Source of the DNA: an uncultured Microbacterium sp. | GTDB taxonomy: Bacteria; Actinomycetota; Actinomycetes; Actinomycetales; Microbacteriaceae | Length of the DNA: 36,446 nucleotides | Reading direction: 5' to 3' | NCBI GenBank assembly: GCA_947647645.1 | Contig: CANSLE010000002.1 | Location: forward strand, 1-36,446 | Part shown: piece after piece, positions 23,308 through 31,817 of the stretch | Layout of the letters: every line of letters starts with the position of its first letter | Position numbering within the stretch: the first letter of the stretch is position 1 | Translations under genes and position numbers: made by a program | Notes under the pieces: model-generated | Databases searched by the model: none | Told to the model about the DNA's origin: nothing | The model's input: the letters and a program-made list of their open reading frames with translations, nothing else

Positions 23308-23353
23308 GCACGACGGAGGGGCGGATGCCACAGCATCCGCCCCTCCGTCGTGC
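23308..23353. terminator. 20-bp perfect hairpin between the transglutaminase and clpC genes
   Basis: Arms 23308-23327 and 23334-23353 are perfectly complementary over 20 bp, with a six-base loop CCACAG. It lies 12 bases after the clpC stop and 170 bases after the plus-strand stop. It should end transcription from both sides. No T-run follows on either strand. Confidence 0.8.
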
Positions 23354-23365
23354 ATCCGATCCGGG

Positions 23366-25891
23366 TCAGCCCCCGGCGACGATGTCCGGGGTGGCCTCGA
23401 TGGCTCCCGCGGCGCCGACACCGACCGCGACCTTCTCGCCGCGCGGGCCGTGCTCGAAGACGAGCGTGCCGTTCTCGGCATCCACCTTCACGTGGTCTCC
23501 GGGGTTGAGCTCACCGTGCAGGATGCGCTCGGACAGCTGGTCCTCGACCTCGCGCTGCATGGCACGGCGCAGAGGGCGCGCACCGAGAGTCGGGTCGAAC
23601 CCGATCTCGATGAGGCGGTCCTTCGCGGCATCCGTCAGCTCGACCGTCATGTCGCGGTCGAGCAGGCGCTCGCTCAACCGCTTCGTGAACAGGCCGACGA
23701 TCTGGCGCAGCTCCGGCTTGCTCAGCTGCGGGAAGACGATCACGTCGTCGACGCGGTTGAGGAACTCGGGCTTGAAGTGACGCTTCAACTCCTCGTCGAC
23801 CTTGCCCTTCATCCGCTCGTAGGTCGTCTGCGCGTTGCCCTCGACCTGGAACCCGACCGGGCCGCCCGCGATGGCCGACGATCCGAGGTTGGTGGTCATG
23901 ATGATCACCGTGTTCTTGAAGTCGATGACGCGGCCCTGACCGTCGGTCAGGCGACCCTCTTCGAGGATCTGCAGCAACGAGTTGAAGATGTCGGGGTGCG
24001 CCTTCTCGATCTCGTCGAAGAGCACCACGGAGAACGGCTTGCGGCGCACCTTCTCGGTGAGCTGTCCGCCCTCCTCGAAGCCCACGAACCCGGGAGGGGC
24101 ACCGAACAGCCGCGAGACGGTGTGCTTCTCACCGAACTCGCTCATGTCGAGCGAGATCAGCGCGCCCTCGTCGTCGAAGAGGAACTCGGCGAGCGCCTTG
24201 GCCAGCTCCGTCTTGCCCACGCCGGTGGGGCCGGCGAAGATGAACGAGCCGCTGGGGCGCTTGGGGTCCTTGAGGCCGGCACGCTGGCGACGGATCGTGC
24301 GGCTGAGCGCGGCGATCGCCTCCTCCTGGCCGATGACGCGCTGATGCAGCGCCTTCTCCATGAAGACGAGACGGCTGGTCTCCTCCTCGGTGAGCTTGAA
24401 GACGGGGATGCCGGTGGCCTGCGCGAGCACCTCGGCGATCAGACCCTCGTCGACCACCGCGTGGCTCGCGACGTCGCCGCTGCGCCACTGCTTCTCGAGG
24501 CGCAGACGCTCGGCGAGCAGGGACTTCTCCTCGTCGCGCAGCGACGCGGCCTTCTCGAAGTCCTGCTCCTCGCTCGCGGTCTCCTTGTCTTCGCGGACCT
24601 TGGCGATCTTCTCGTCGAATTCGCGCAGCTCCGGCGGGCTCGAGAGGATCGACAGGCGCAGGCGCGCGCCGGCCTCGTCGATCAGGTCGATGGCCTTGTC
24701 GGGCAGGAACCGGTCGCTGATGTAGCGGTCGGCGAGGTTCGCCGCGGCGACGATGGCGCCGTCGGTGATCTGCACCTTGTGGTGCGCCTCGTAGCGGTCG
24801 CGCAGGCCCTTCAGGATGTTGATCGCGTGGGGCAGGCTCGGCTCGGCGACCTGGATGGGCTGGAAGCGGCGCTCGAGCGCGGCATCCTTCTCGAAGTGCT
24901 TGCGGTACTCGTCGAGCGTGGTCGCACCGATCGTCTGCAGCTCGCCGCGGGCGAGGAGCGGCTTGAGGATCGATGCGGCGTCGATCGCGCCCTCGGCGGC
25001 ACCGGCACCCACGAGGGTGTGGATCTCGTCGATGAAGACGATGATGTCGCCGCGGGTGCGGATCTCCTTGGTGACCTTCTTCAGGCGCTCCTCGAAGTCG
25101 CCGCGGTAGCGGGAGCCGGCGATGAGCGAGCCGAGGTCGAGCGAGTAGACCTGCTTGTCCTTCAGGGTCTCCGGCACGTCGTTCTTCACGATCGCCTGCG
25201 CGAGTCCCTCGACGACGGCGGTCTTGCCGACGCCGGGCTCGCCGATCAGCACCGGGTTGTTCTTCGAGCGGCGCGAGAGGATCTGCATGACCCGCTCGAT
25301 CTCCTTCTCGCGTCCGATCACCGGGTCGAGCTTGTTGTCGCGCGCGGCCTGCGTGAGGTTGCGGCCGAACTGGTCGAGCACCGCCGAGCCGCCCTGGGCG
25401 GCCTGCTGGTTCTGCTCGCCGGCGCCGGCGGCGACGCCCGCGGGCTCCTTGCCCTGGTAGCCGCTGAGCAGCTGGATGACCTGCTGGCGCACCTTGTTGA
25501 GGTCGGCGCCGAGCTTGACGAGCACCTGAGCGGCGACGCCCTCGCCCTCGCGGATGAGGCCGAGCAGGATGTGCTCGGTGCCGATGTAGTTGTGGCCGAG
25601 CTGCAGCGCCTCGCGCAGGCTCAGCTCCAGCACCTTCTTCGCCCGGGGCGTGAAGGGGATGTGGCCGGTCGGCTGCTGCTGGCCCTGGCCGATGATGTCC
25701 TGGACCTGCTCGCGGACGGCGTCCAGCGAGATCCCCAGGCTCTCGAGCGCCTTGGCGGCGACGCCCTCGCCCTCATGGATGAGCCCGAGCAGGATGTGCT
25801 CGGTGCCGATGTAGTTGTGGTTGAGCATCTTCGCCTCTTCTTGGGCGAGGACGACCACACGACGGGCACGGTCCGTGAATCTCTCGAACAT
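23366..25891 (-). CDS. clpC: ATP-dependent Clp protease ATPase subunit ClpC
   Basis: 841 aa AAA+ unfoldase that feeds ClpP. Two N-terminal Clp repeats (about 1-145) each carry HNYIGTEHILLGLI. AAA domain 1 has Walker A GEPGVGKT (217-224), Walker B VFIDEIH, and Arg-rich GSRYRGDFEERL. A coiled middle domain with UVR-type DFEKAASLRDEE (about 444-456) marks ClpC rather than ClpA or ClpB. AAA domain 2 has Walker A GPTGVGKT (554-561). The C-terminus lies near AAGAIEATPDIVAGG. ATG 25891 starts MFERFTDRAR, the standard ClpC start, with GGAGGAG about ten bases upstream. The open frame extends about 290 bases upstream, but there it is not protein-like. No mcsA/mcsB/ctsR is adjacent, as expected in actinobacteria. 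Confidence 0.97.
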   Translation of the reverse strand: MFERFTDRARRVVVLAQEEAKMLNHNYIGTEHILLGLIHEGEGVAAKALESLGISLDAVREQVQDIIGQGQQQPTGHIPFTPRAKKVLELSLREALQLGHNYIGTEHILLGLIREGEGVAAQVLVKLGADLNKVRQQVIQLLSGYQGKEPAGVAAGAGEQNQQAAQGGSAVLDQFGRNLTQAARDNKLDPVIGREKEIERVMQILSRRSKNNPVLIGEPGVGKTAVVEGLAQAIVKNDVPETLKDKQVYSLDLGSLIAGSRYRGDFEERLKKVTKEIRTRGDIIVFIDEIHTLVGAGAAEGAIDAASILKPLLARGELQTIGATTLDEYRKHFEKDAALERRFQPIQVAEPSLPHAINILKGLRDRYEAHHKVQITDGAIVAAANLADRYISDRFLPDKAIDLIDEAGARLRLSILSSPPELREFDEKIAKVREDKETASEEQDFEKAASLRDEEKSLLAERLRLEKQWRSGDVASHAVVDEGLIAEVLAQATGIPVFKLTEEETSRLVFMEKALHQRVIGQEEAIAALSRTIRRQRAGLKDPKRPSGSFIFAGPTGVGKTELAKALAEFLFDDEGALISLDMSEFGEKHTVSRLFGAPPGFVGFEEGGQLTEKVRRKPFSVVLFDEIEKAHPDIFNSLLQILEEGRLTDGQGRVIDFKNTVIIMTTNLGSSAIAGGPVGFQVEGNAQTTYERMKGKVDEELKRHFKPEFLNRVDDVIVFPQLSKPELRQIVGLFTKRLSERLLDRDMTVELTDAAKDRLIEIGFDPTLGARPLRRAMQREVEDQLSERILHGELNPGDHVKVDAENGTLVFEHGPRGEKVAVGVGAAGAIEATPDIVAGG

Positions 25892-26030
25892 TCGTCGACA
25901 CTCCTCCGGCGCACGTTCTTCGGGTGCGCTTACGTCGAGGGTAACGACCAGCGAATGCCGGTATGCCCGTGTTCGCCGTCGGCGCACCGCCCCGGCATCC
26001 GGCCTCCCGGCGCGCCCCACGGCGCCCAAC

Positions 26031-26201
26031 ATGTGGGTGCTCGGGCCGATCGTCTGGATCGCCCTTGCTGTCATCGTCCTCGTCGTCGCGCTCTTCGTCC
26101 TGCCGTTCTGGCCGATCGCCGCGGGCCTCGCGTTCGCGGCCTTGGCCGCGAACCTGCGGCACGGCTCCACCCTGCAGCGCGACACCGGCGGGCTCGTATG
26201 A
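26031..26201 (+). CDS. Small membrane protein of unknown function
   Basis: 56 aa. Two hydrophobic stretches (about 2-24 and 26-42) are joined by FWPI, so it may cross the membrane twice or form one long hairpin. It ends in a short polar tail NLRHGSTLQRDTGGLV. ATG 26031 is the only start codon in the frame since well before 25953. No ribosome site or -10 box is visible, which keeps confidence modest. It lies divergent from clpC and convergent with the LacI gene. Confidence 0.55.
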   Translation: MWVLGPIVWIALAVIVLVVALFVLPFWPIAAGLAFAALAANLRHGSTLQRDTGGLV

Positions 26202-26217
26202 CACCGGCGGAGAGCGA

Positions 26218-26237
26218 CTGAGGGATCACCGCCTCAG
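26218..26237. terminator. Candidate bidirectional terminator
   Basis: CTGAGG (26218-26223) and CCTCAG (26232-26237) pair around an eight-base loop, between the stops of two convergent genes 56 bases apart. Confidence 0.35.
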
Positions 26238-26257
26238 GATCGAGCGACGAGAGGGGG

Positions 26258-27256
26258 TCAGCGCTCCACGGCAGGTGCCGCCGTGGACTGTCGCACCACA
26301 AGACGGGTCGACAGTTCGGTGTGCACCGCCGCCGACCTGCCCTGCAACGCACCGATGATGATGTCCACGGCGGCGGCACCCATCTCCGTCAGCGGCTGGC
26401 TGACGGTCGTCAGCGGGGGGTCGTTCCAGCGCGAGTAGGGGACATCGTCGAAGCCGATCACCGAAACGTCCGCCGGGACGCGCAGGCCATGTTCGCGCAA
26501 TGCGCGGATCGCCCCGAGCGCGGTGTCGTCGCTGGCCGCGAAGATGCCGGTGGGGCGGGCGTCGCGCCGCAGGAGCGCACAGACGGCGTGGTACCCCTCC
26601 TCGACGCCGTATCGTGCGCGCACGATCAGATCGTCGTCGAGGGGAAGACCGGCTTGCATCATGGCGGCCTGGTACCCGGCCAGCCGGGCGATGCCGTTGT
26701 CCTGATCGACCGGCCCGGTGATCGTCGTGATCCTGCGGTGACCGAGGTCGATGAGGTGCCGGGTCGCGTCGAACGCGCCCTGGAAGTTCGTCGCCGAGAT
26801 GGACAGCGTCCCCTCCGGCGCGCGGTGCAGCGGGTCGACGGCGACGAAGGGGACTCCCGCCTCGGTGAGGGCTGCCCGAGCGGGTTCGCTCGGGACGGCG
26901 ACGACACTGAGCAGTCCGTCCGTGCCGCGACTGAGGGCGTGTCTGACCCAGCCGTCGCAGTCGTCCGGATCGGGGTCGACGGTGAGCACGATCTCCTTCT
27001 CATAACGGCGCGCCGCGGCCGCCGCCCCCCGCACGACGGTCTCGGACCAGGGCCCGTCCAGATTCACGATCCGCACGTCGATGAGGCCGGTCGCCGTACG
27101 CGGCCGCGTACGGATGCTGTAGCCGTGGCGCTCCAGCACCTGTGTGACGCGCTCCCGTGTGGCCTTCGCCACATCGGGGCGCGCATTGAGCACCTTGGAC
27201 ACGGTCGGCAGGGACACGTCGGCCTCTTCGGCGACGAGCGCGAGTTTCACCGCCAT
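26258..27256 (-). CDS. LacI-family regulator of the second sugar locus
   Basis: 332 aa. The helix-turn-helix is KLALVAEEADVSLPTVSKVLNARPDV (residues 4-29), followed by a sugar-binding domain with the usual NDxxA-type segment here as ASDDTALGAIRALREHGLRVP. It is divergent from the binding-protein gene, so it most likely represses both. TTTCCGAAA occurs in the intergenic region both near its own start (27291-27299) and near the start of the transport operon (27400-27408). ATG 27256 has GGAG five bases upstream. It resembles CebR-type regulators of beta-glucoside loci in layout, but the putative operator is not the CebR palindrome. Confidence 0.9.
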   Translation of the reverse strand: MAVKLALVAEEADVSLPTVSKVLNARPDVAKATRERVTQVLERHGYSIRTRPRTATGLIDVRIVNLDGPWSETVVRGAAAAARRYEKEIVLTVDPDPDDCDGWVRHALSRGTDGLLSVVAVPSEPARAALTEAGVPFVAVDPLHRAPEGTLSISATNFQGAFDATRHLIDLGHRRITTITGPVDQDNGIARLAGYQAAMMQAGLPLDDDLIVRARYGVEEGYHAVCALLRRDARPTGIFAASDDTALGAIRALREHGLRVPADVSVIGFDDVPYSRWNDPPLTTVSQPLTEMGAAAVDIIIGALQGRSAAVHTELSTRLVVRQSTAAPAVER

Positions 27257-27290
27257 GGGACTCCGTTCCGATCATCGTGCTGATGGGTGG

Positions 27291-27299
27291 TTTCCGAAA
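27291..27299. promoter_or_regulatory. Putative operator, copy 1 (TTTCCGAAA)
   Basis: TTTC-C-GAAA is a perfect 4-bp inverted repeat around one base, 35 bases upstream of the LacI gene start. It is identical to copy 2 at 27400-27408 over GTTTCCGAAA. It may serve autoregulation. Confidence 0.45.
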
Positions 27300-27341
27300 A
27301 TCCTACTCCCACGGGGGCCGTTGCGGTCTCAGAATTCGCGC

Positions 27342-27370
27342 TGGACAGCCGTCGCGTTTCCCTCTAGCTT
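27342..27370 (+). promoter_or_regulatory. Promoter of the second sugar operon
   Basis: TGGACA (27342-27347) matches five of six -35 bases. A 17-base spacer is followed by TAGCTT (27365-27370) as -10. Predicted start is about 27377, giving a leader of about 47 bases that contains the palindrome GAAATTTC (27383-27390) and operator copy 2. Confidence 0.5.
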
Positions 27371-27399
27371 TACTCCGGGCACGAAATTTCTGCTCAGAG

Positions 27400-27408
27400 T
27401 TTCCGAAA
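27400..27408. promoter_or_regulatory. Putative operator, copy 2 (TTTCCGAAA)
   Basis: Second copy of TTTCCGAAA, about 25 bases downstream of the predicted start, 109 bases from copy 1. The nearby perfect palindrome GAAATTTC (27383-27390) could be part of the same binding region. Confidence 0.5.
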
Positions 27409-27423
27409 TACAAAGGAGTAGTC

Positions 27424-28707
27424 ATGTTCGGGAAACGCATCTCCGTGGTCATCGCAGCCGCGGTCGGCGCCGCACTCGTTCTCAGCGGGTGCGGGCGGAC
27501 GGGAGACGGGTCGGCCTCCGGGTCCTCGGTCGAACCGGCCGCCGCCGGGAAGGCATCCGGCGCCATCGAGATCTGGACCGCCGGAGGCCACGCCGACAAC
27601 CTGAAGAAGCTCGCCGCTTCCTGGCTCGCGGAGAACCCGGATGCGTCCGTGAAGATCACGGACGTGCCGTGGGACCAGGTGATCACCAAGGTGCAGACGG
27701 CGACGGCGGCGGGCACGGGCCCGGACATCATCATGACCGGGGCCGATCAGACGGCGACCGCGATCGGGATGGGAGCCTTCGACAAGGTGCCGTCGGGCGT
27801 CTACGACGCGAAGGACGTCTACCCTGCGGCCGTGCAGTCCGTCACCGGCAAGGACGGCGTCTACGGCATGCCGTGGTACGTCGAGACACGGTTCCTCTTC
27901 TACCGGAAGGACATCGCCGCACAGCTGGGCATGTCGGCGCCCACGACCTGGGACGAGATGGTGAAGCTGTCGGGCGCCTTCAAGGGCCGCCCGGGCGGCA
28001 GCTTCGGCATGGCGTTGCCGAAGCCCACGGAGCAGCCGGCTCAGGTGATCGTGCCGTTCCTCGCGCAGGCGGGCGGGAAGATGTCGGACGGCTCGAAGTG
28101 GACGATCAACACCCCGCAGTTCATCCAGGCGCTGGATTTCTACGCGCAGTTCTTCCAGCGCGGTGAGTCCCCGATGGGGACGACGGATGCCACGTTCGAC
28201 AACGGCGGCACTCCGATGTTCATCTCCGGCTCGTGGATGCTCGGCATCTACAAGGACGCCATCGCGAAGGGCACCGCACCGGCGGGGTTCACGATGGACT
28301 CGGTCGGCTACACCGTCGCACCGACCGGCCCCGGCGGCAACAACGACCAGTACATCGGCGGCGGCAACCTCGGAGTGTTCGCGAGCGCCAAGAACAAGTC
28401 GTCGGCATGGTCGTTCCTGGCCTGGATGGGCCAGCAGAAGCAGCAGCAGGACTGGTACGACCTGCAGCAGGAGCTGCCCGCCAACATCGCGGCCGGCCAG
28501 TACGAGCCGATCCAGGCCAACCCGGTCACGAAGGTGCTGACGCAGCAGCTGCAGAACACCGTCGCGGCCCCGAACTACCCGACGTGGTCGCAGATCTCCG
28601 ACCTGATCAGCAAGTACTCGGAGATGGTCGCCCGCGGCGAGATGACCGCGTCCGCGGCGGCGGCGGAGATGCAGACGAAGGCCGACACCATCGGATTCGG
28701 CTGGTGA
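27424..28707 (+). CDS. Sugar-binding lipoprotein of the second ABC importer
   Basis: 427 aa. The signal peptide MFGKRISVVIAAAVGAALV ends in lipobox LSGC (Cys23), then a Gly/Ser linker and AIEIWTAGGHADNLKKLAASW, the normal start of a CUT1-type sugar-binding fold. ATG 27424 has AAAGGAG five bases upstream. The C-terminal part GVFASAKNKSSAWSFLAWMG is typical of family 1 solute-binding proteins. It is the first gene of a five-gene operon with two permeases, GH1 and GH3, so the ligand is probably a beta-linked gluco- or xylo-oligosaccharide (inference). The stop overlaps the next GTG by four bases. Confidence 0.93.
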   Translation: MFGKRISVVIAAAVGAALVLSGCGRTGDGSASGSSVEPAAAGKASGAIEIWTAGGHADNLKKLAASWLAENPDASVKITDVPWDQVITKVQTATAAGTGPDIIMTGADQTATAIGMGAFDKVPSGVYDAKDVYPAAVQSVTGKDGVYGMPWYVETRFLFYRKDIAAQLGMSAPTTWDEMVKLSGAFKGRPGGSFGMALPKPTEQPAQVIVPFLAQAGGKMSDGSKWTINTPQFIQALDFYAQFFQRGESPMGTTDATFDNGGTPMFISGSWMLGIYKDAIAKGTAPAGFTMDSVGYTVAPTGPGGNNDQYIGGGNLGVFASAKNKSSAWSFLAWMGQQKQQQDWYDLQQELPANIAAGQYEPIQANPVTKVLTQQLQNTVAAPNYPTWSQISDLISKYSEMVARGEMTASAAAAEMQTKADTIGFGW

Positions 28708-29624
28708 CGACCATACAGCGGCGGCCGGGGAGGGCTTCCTCCCTGGCCGCCCAGCGGCGGCGCTCCGCGCTGATCGGGTGGATCTTCGTCCTGCCGTTCG
28801 TCCTCACCTTCGGCGTCTTCGGCCTGCTCCCGCTCGTCGCGTCGTTCGTGATGTCGTTCACCGATCTGAAGGCTCGGGACATCCGCAATCCGTTCGGGGT
28901 CAATTTCGCCGGGTTCGACAACTTCGTCAAGGTGCTGACCGACGAGTCGTTCCTGCACGCGCTCCGCAACACCGTCGTCTTCGTCGTGGTCGGCGTGCCG
29001 GTCACCTTGTTCCTGGCACTGCTGCTGGCCGTTCTGCTGAACAACCTGAGCCGCAAGGCGGCCACGTTCTTCCGTGTCGGCTACTACATGCCGGTGATCA
29101 CGACGATCGTGGCCGTGGCCGTGGTCTGGCGCCTCATGTACCAGAACACGGGCGTCATCAACACCGTGTTGGGCTGGGTCGGCATCAGCGGGCCGAACTG
29201 GCTGTCCGACCCCAACACCGCACTCGCGGCGATCACGGTGATGGCGATCTGGCGCAACGTGGGCGCGTCGATGGTGATCTTCCTCGCGGGTCTGCAGGGA
29301 ATCCCCCAGGACGTGAACGAAGCGGCATCCCTGGACGGCGCCAACGCCATCCAGAAGTTCTTCCGCATCACCATCCCGATGATGATGCCCACCGTTCTGC
29401 TCAACGCGATCCTGATCACCACCGGCTACATGCAGTTCTTCGATGAGCCCTTCGTGATGACCAACGGCGGCCCGCTCGATGCCACCACCTCGATCGCGCT
29501 GCAGGTCTACAACCAGTTCAAGTACGGCAACTACGCCGTCGGCGCGGCGGGCGCATACGTGCTCTTCGCGCTCATCAGCGTGCTCGCACTCATCCAATTC
29601 CGCTTCTTCCGGCAGAGGACCTGA
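28704..29624 (+). CDS. ABC sugar transporter permease, MalF type
   Basis: 306 aa CUT1 permease with about six membrane segments, the first at about 20-45 (IGWIFVLPFVLTFGVFGLLP). The ATPase-docking EAA loop reads VNEAASLDGANAIQKFFRITIP, and VMTNGGPLDATT is the conserved C-terminal block. The GTG at 28704 overlaps the binding-protein stop by four bases (GTGA), which sets the start. Two bases separate it from the next permease. It forms the import channel with the next gene and needs an ATPase encoded elsewhere. Confidence 0.92.
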   Translation: MTTIQRRPGRASSLAAQRRRSALIGWIFVLPFVLTFGVFGLLPLVASFVMSFTDLKARDIRNPFGVNFAGFDNFVKVLTDESFLHALRNTVVFVVVGVPVTLFLALLLAVLLNNLSRKAATFFRVGYYMPVITTIVAVAVVWRLMYQNTGVINTVLGWVGISGPNWLSDPNTALAAITVMAIWRNVGASMVIFLAGLQGIPQDVNEAASLDGANAIQKFFRITIPMMMPTVLLNAILITTGYMQFFDEPFVMTNGGPLDATTSIALQVYNQFKYGNYAVGAAGAYVLFALISVLALIQFRFFRQRT

Positions 29625-29626
29625 CC

Positions 29627-30517
29627 ATGACCACCACCCTCGAACGCTCCGCGAGAGCGTTGTCGGAGACAGATCGCCCCACCCCGCCCCGCCGGGCGCG
29701 CTGGGGGAACGTCATCATCCTGCTCATCCTCGCCATCGGCCTCGTGATCACGGTGATGCCCTTCATCTGGATGGTCATCTCCGCGTTCAAGTCGAATGCC
29801 GAGATCATGGCCCGGCCGATCACCTGGTGGCCCCAGAAGCCGACGCTGGACAACTTCTCGGCGTGGCTGTTCCAGTTCAACATCCTCCGGCCCTTCCTGA
29901 ACTCGCTGCTGTTGGCCGGCATCACGATCGCGACGACCCTGCTGTTCTCGTCGATGGTCGGGTGGGCCCTCGCCAAGCTGCGCTTCCCCGGGAGGAACGC
30001 GATCATCGCGATCGTCCTGGCGACGATGTTCGTGCCGGGGATCGTGACCCTCATCCCACAGTTCGTGCTGGTGGCGAACCTGGGCATGGTGAACACCTAC
30101 TGGGGTCTGATCCTGCCGGGCATGGTCGGCGCTTTCGGGGTCTTCCTGATGCGGCAGTTCATGCTGGAGATCCCCAACGAGCTGCTGGACGCTGCCCGTA
30201 TCGACGGCGCCGGGGAGTTCCGCACCTTCTTCCAGATCGTGCTTCCGTTGTGCAAGGCCCCCTTGGCCACGCTCGCGATCTTCACCTTCATGGGGTCGTG
30301 GAACAGCTTCCTGTGGCCGCTGATCATCTCGCAGGACGACTCCATGTACACGCTGCCCGTCTCACTCGCGCTGTTCTCGGCGGAATCGGGCGGCCACGGC
30401 ACCGACTTCGGTCTGCAGATGGCGGGGTCCTTCCTCATCGTCATCCCCGTCCTCGTGCTGTTCATCGCCATGCAGAAGCACTTCGTGCAGGGCATCACGA
30501 TGACCGGGATCAAGTAG
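29627..30517 (+). CDS. ABC sugar transporter permease, MalG type
   Basis: 296 aa CUT1 permease. The first membrane segment is at about 27-50 (VIILLILAIGLVITVMPFIWMVISAFKSN). The EAA loop is LLDAARIDGAGEFRTFFQIVLP, and the C-terminus reads MQKHFVQGITMTGIK, the usual MalG-type ending. ATG 29627 is two bases after the MalF-type stop, with GGCAGAGGA as a ribosome site inside the previous gene. Two hairpins follow before the GH1 gene. Confidence 0.93.
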   Translation: MTTTLERSARALSETDRPTPPRRARWGNVIILLILAIGLVITVMPFIWMVISAFKSNAEIMARPITWWPQKPTLDNFSAWLFQFNILRPFLNSLLLAGITIATTLLFSSMVGWALAKLRFPGRNAIIAIVLATMFVPGIVTLIPQFVLVANLGMVNTYWGLILPGMVGAFGVFLMRQFMLEIPNELLDAARIDGAGEFRTFFQIVLPLCKAPLATLAIFTFMGSWNSFLWPLIISQDDSMYTLPVSLALFSAESGGHGTDFGLQMAGSFLIVIPVLVLFIAMQKHFVQGITMTGIK

Positions 30518-30519
30518 AC

Positions 30520-30581
30520 GGCGCGCACTCCTCCGTGCGCGCCCATAGAGCAGAACATCCGTCCGGAGCCGCCCGGCTCCG
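30520..30581 (+). other. Two tandem hairpins between the permease and GH1 genes
   Basis: Hairpin 1 is a 9-bp perfect stem (30520-30528 with 30535-30543, loop TCCTCC). Hairpin 2 is a 7-bp perfect stem (30564-30570 with 30575-30581, loop GCCC). They start two bases after the permease stop, in the only sizeable gap (86 bases) of the operon. Likely they protect the upstream mRNA or partly stop transcription, setting transporter versus enzyme levels. Confidence 0.55.
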
Positions 30582-30603
30582 TCACCCCCGAACTGAGGAC
30601 CCC

Positions 30604-31812
30604 ATGACCGACACCGTCCCCGCTCCCGCCGGATTCTTCTGGGGGGCCGCCACCGCCGCTCACCAGACCGAGGGAGGCAACTGGAACACGGCGCACTGGG
30701 CGGACGAGTACCATCCGCAGGCGACGGTGCGCGAGCCATCGGGCGATGCGTGCGACTCGTATCACCGGTTCGGCGAGGACATCGCCCTGCTTGCCGCGGC
30801 AGGTCTGGATACCTACCGGTTCTCGATCGAGTGGGCCCGGATCGAGCCGGAAGAGGGCGTCATCTCCCTCGCCCAGCTCGCGCATTACCGCCGGATGATC
30901 GACACGTGCCGAGCACACGGAGTGGAGCCGATGATCACCCTGCACCACTTCACCTTCCCCCGGTGGTGGCGTGCCCGTGGAGGGTGGAAGGCCGCGGACA
31001 GCGCCACCGTGTTCGCGAACTACGTGCGGGTCGCGTGCGACATCCTTCACGACGTCTCGTGGATCGTGACCATCAACGAGCCGAACATGCTGCTGGTCAA
31101 TCGAGAATCGACCATCGACACCGGTGTCGGCCTGAACACCCACGACGAGACCGACGAGGTCCTGGCTCGGGCGATCGCCGCGGCGCACCACGCCGCGATG
31201 GCGGTGATCCGCGAGGAGCTGCCGGGCGCGAAGGCCGGGTGGACCGTCGCGAACCAGGTCTTCCAGGCCGTGCCCGGATGGGAGGCGCAGCGCGACCTGT
31301 GGCAGTACTGGCGCGAGGACTTCTTCCTCGAGCAGGCACGCGGCGACGACTTCATCGGCGTGCAGTCATATCTGCGCACGATCATCGGCCCCACGGACGA
31401 CGAACGCGGGTACGGTCCGCAGGACTGGCCCGAGGGCACACGACGCACGCTGACGAGCTGGGAGTACTACCCCGAAGCGCTCGGGCACGCGCTCCGGCAC
31501 ACTCAAGACGTGACCGGCGGCATCCCGATGGTCGTCACGGAGAACGGCATCGCGACGGCGGACGACGCCGAGCGCATCGCGTACACCACCGGCGCTCTCC
31601 AGGCGATGGCGTCCGCCATGGGAGACGGCGCCGACGTGCGCGGATACCTGCATTGGTCGCTGCTCGACAACTACGAATGGGGCTCTTTCGAGCCGACCTT
31701 CGGGCTCATCGCGGTCGATCGCGTCACCTTCGAGCGCACCCCCAAGCCCAGCCTCGCCTGGCTCGGCGGATGGGCCCGGAGCGCGGCGATCCCGACCTCC
31801 GGGCGGAGCTGA
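30604..31812 (+). CDS. GH1 beta-glucosidase-type glycosidase
   Basis: 402 aa, somewhat shorter than the usual 440-470 for family 1. A cytoplasmic retaining glycosidase that removes terminal beta-linked sugars. The start FFWGAATAAHQTEGG is the family N-terminal signature (normally QxEG). YRFSIEWARIEP and the acid/base Glu159 in TINEPNM follow, with nucleophile Glu313 in VTENGIA and HWSLLDNYEW near the end. ATG 30604 has GAGGA five bases upstream. The loops between catalytic blocks are short (about 80-100 residues between helix 4 and strand 7), which accounts for the small size and may widen the active site. Context suggests imported cello- or other beta-oligosaccharides as substrates. Confidence 0.92.
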   Translation: MTDTVPAPAGFFWGAATAAHQTEGGNWNTAHWADEYHPQATVREPSGDACDSYHRFGEDIALLAAAGLDTYRFSIEWARIEPEEGVISLAQLAHYRRMIDTCRAHGVEPMITLHHFTFPRWWRARGGWKAADSATVFANYVRVACDILHDVSWIVTINEPNMLLVNRESTIDTGVGLNTHDETDEVLARAIAAAHHAAMAVIREELPGAKAGWTVANQVFQAVPGWEAQRDLWQYWREDFFLEQARGDDFIGVQSYLRTIIGPTDDERGYGPQDWPEGTRRTLTSWEYYPEALGHALRHTQDVTGGIPMVVTENGIATADDAERIAYTTGALQAMASAMGDGADVRGYLHWSLLDNYEWGSFEPTFGLIAVDRVTFERTPKPSLAWLGGWARSAAIPTSGRS

Positions 31813-31817
31813 CCGAG

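Noticed and set aside
25892..26030. Heat-shock type operator (HspR HAIR or ClgR site) upstream of clpC
   Set aside because: No CTTGAGT-N7-ACTCAAG and no convincing paired TTCGC/GCGAA site; only a single TTCGC and a TACCCT -10-like hexamer are visible.
23279..26221. 980-codon plus-strand open frame opposite clpC
   Set aside because: Antisense of a certain clpC gene; Leu/Glu/Asp/Val-rich composition is the mirror of ClpC codon use. No start site and no recognisable motif.
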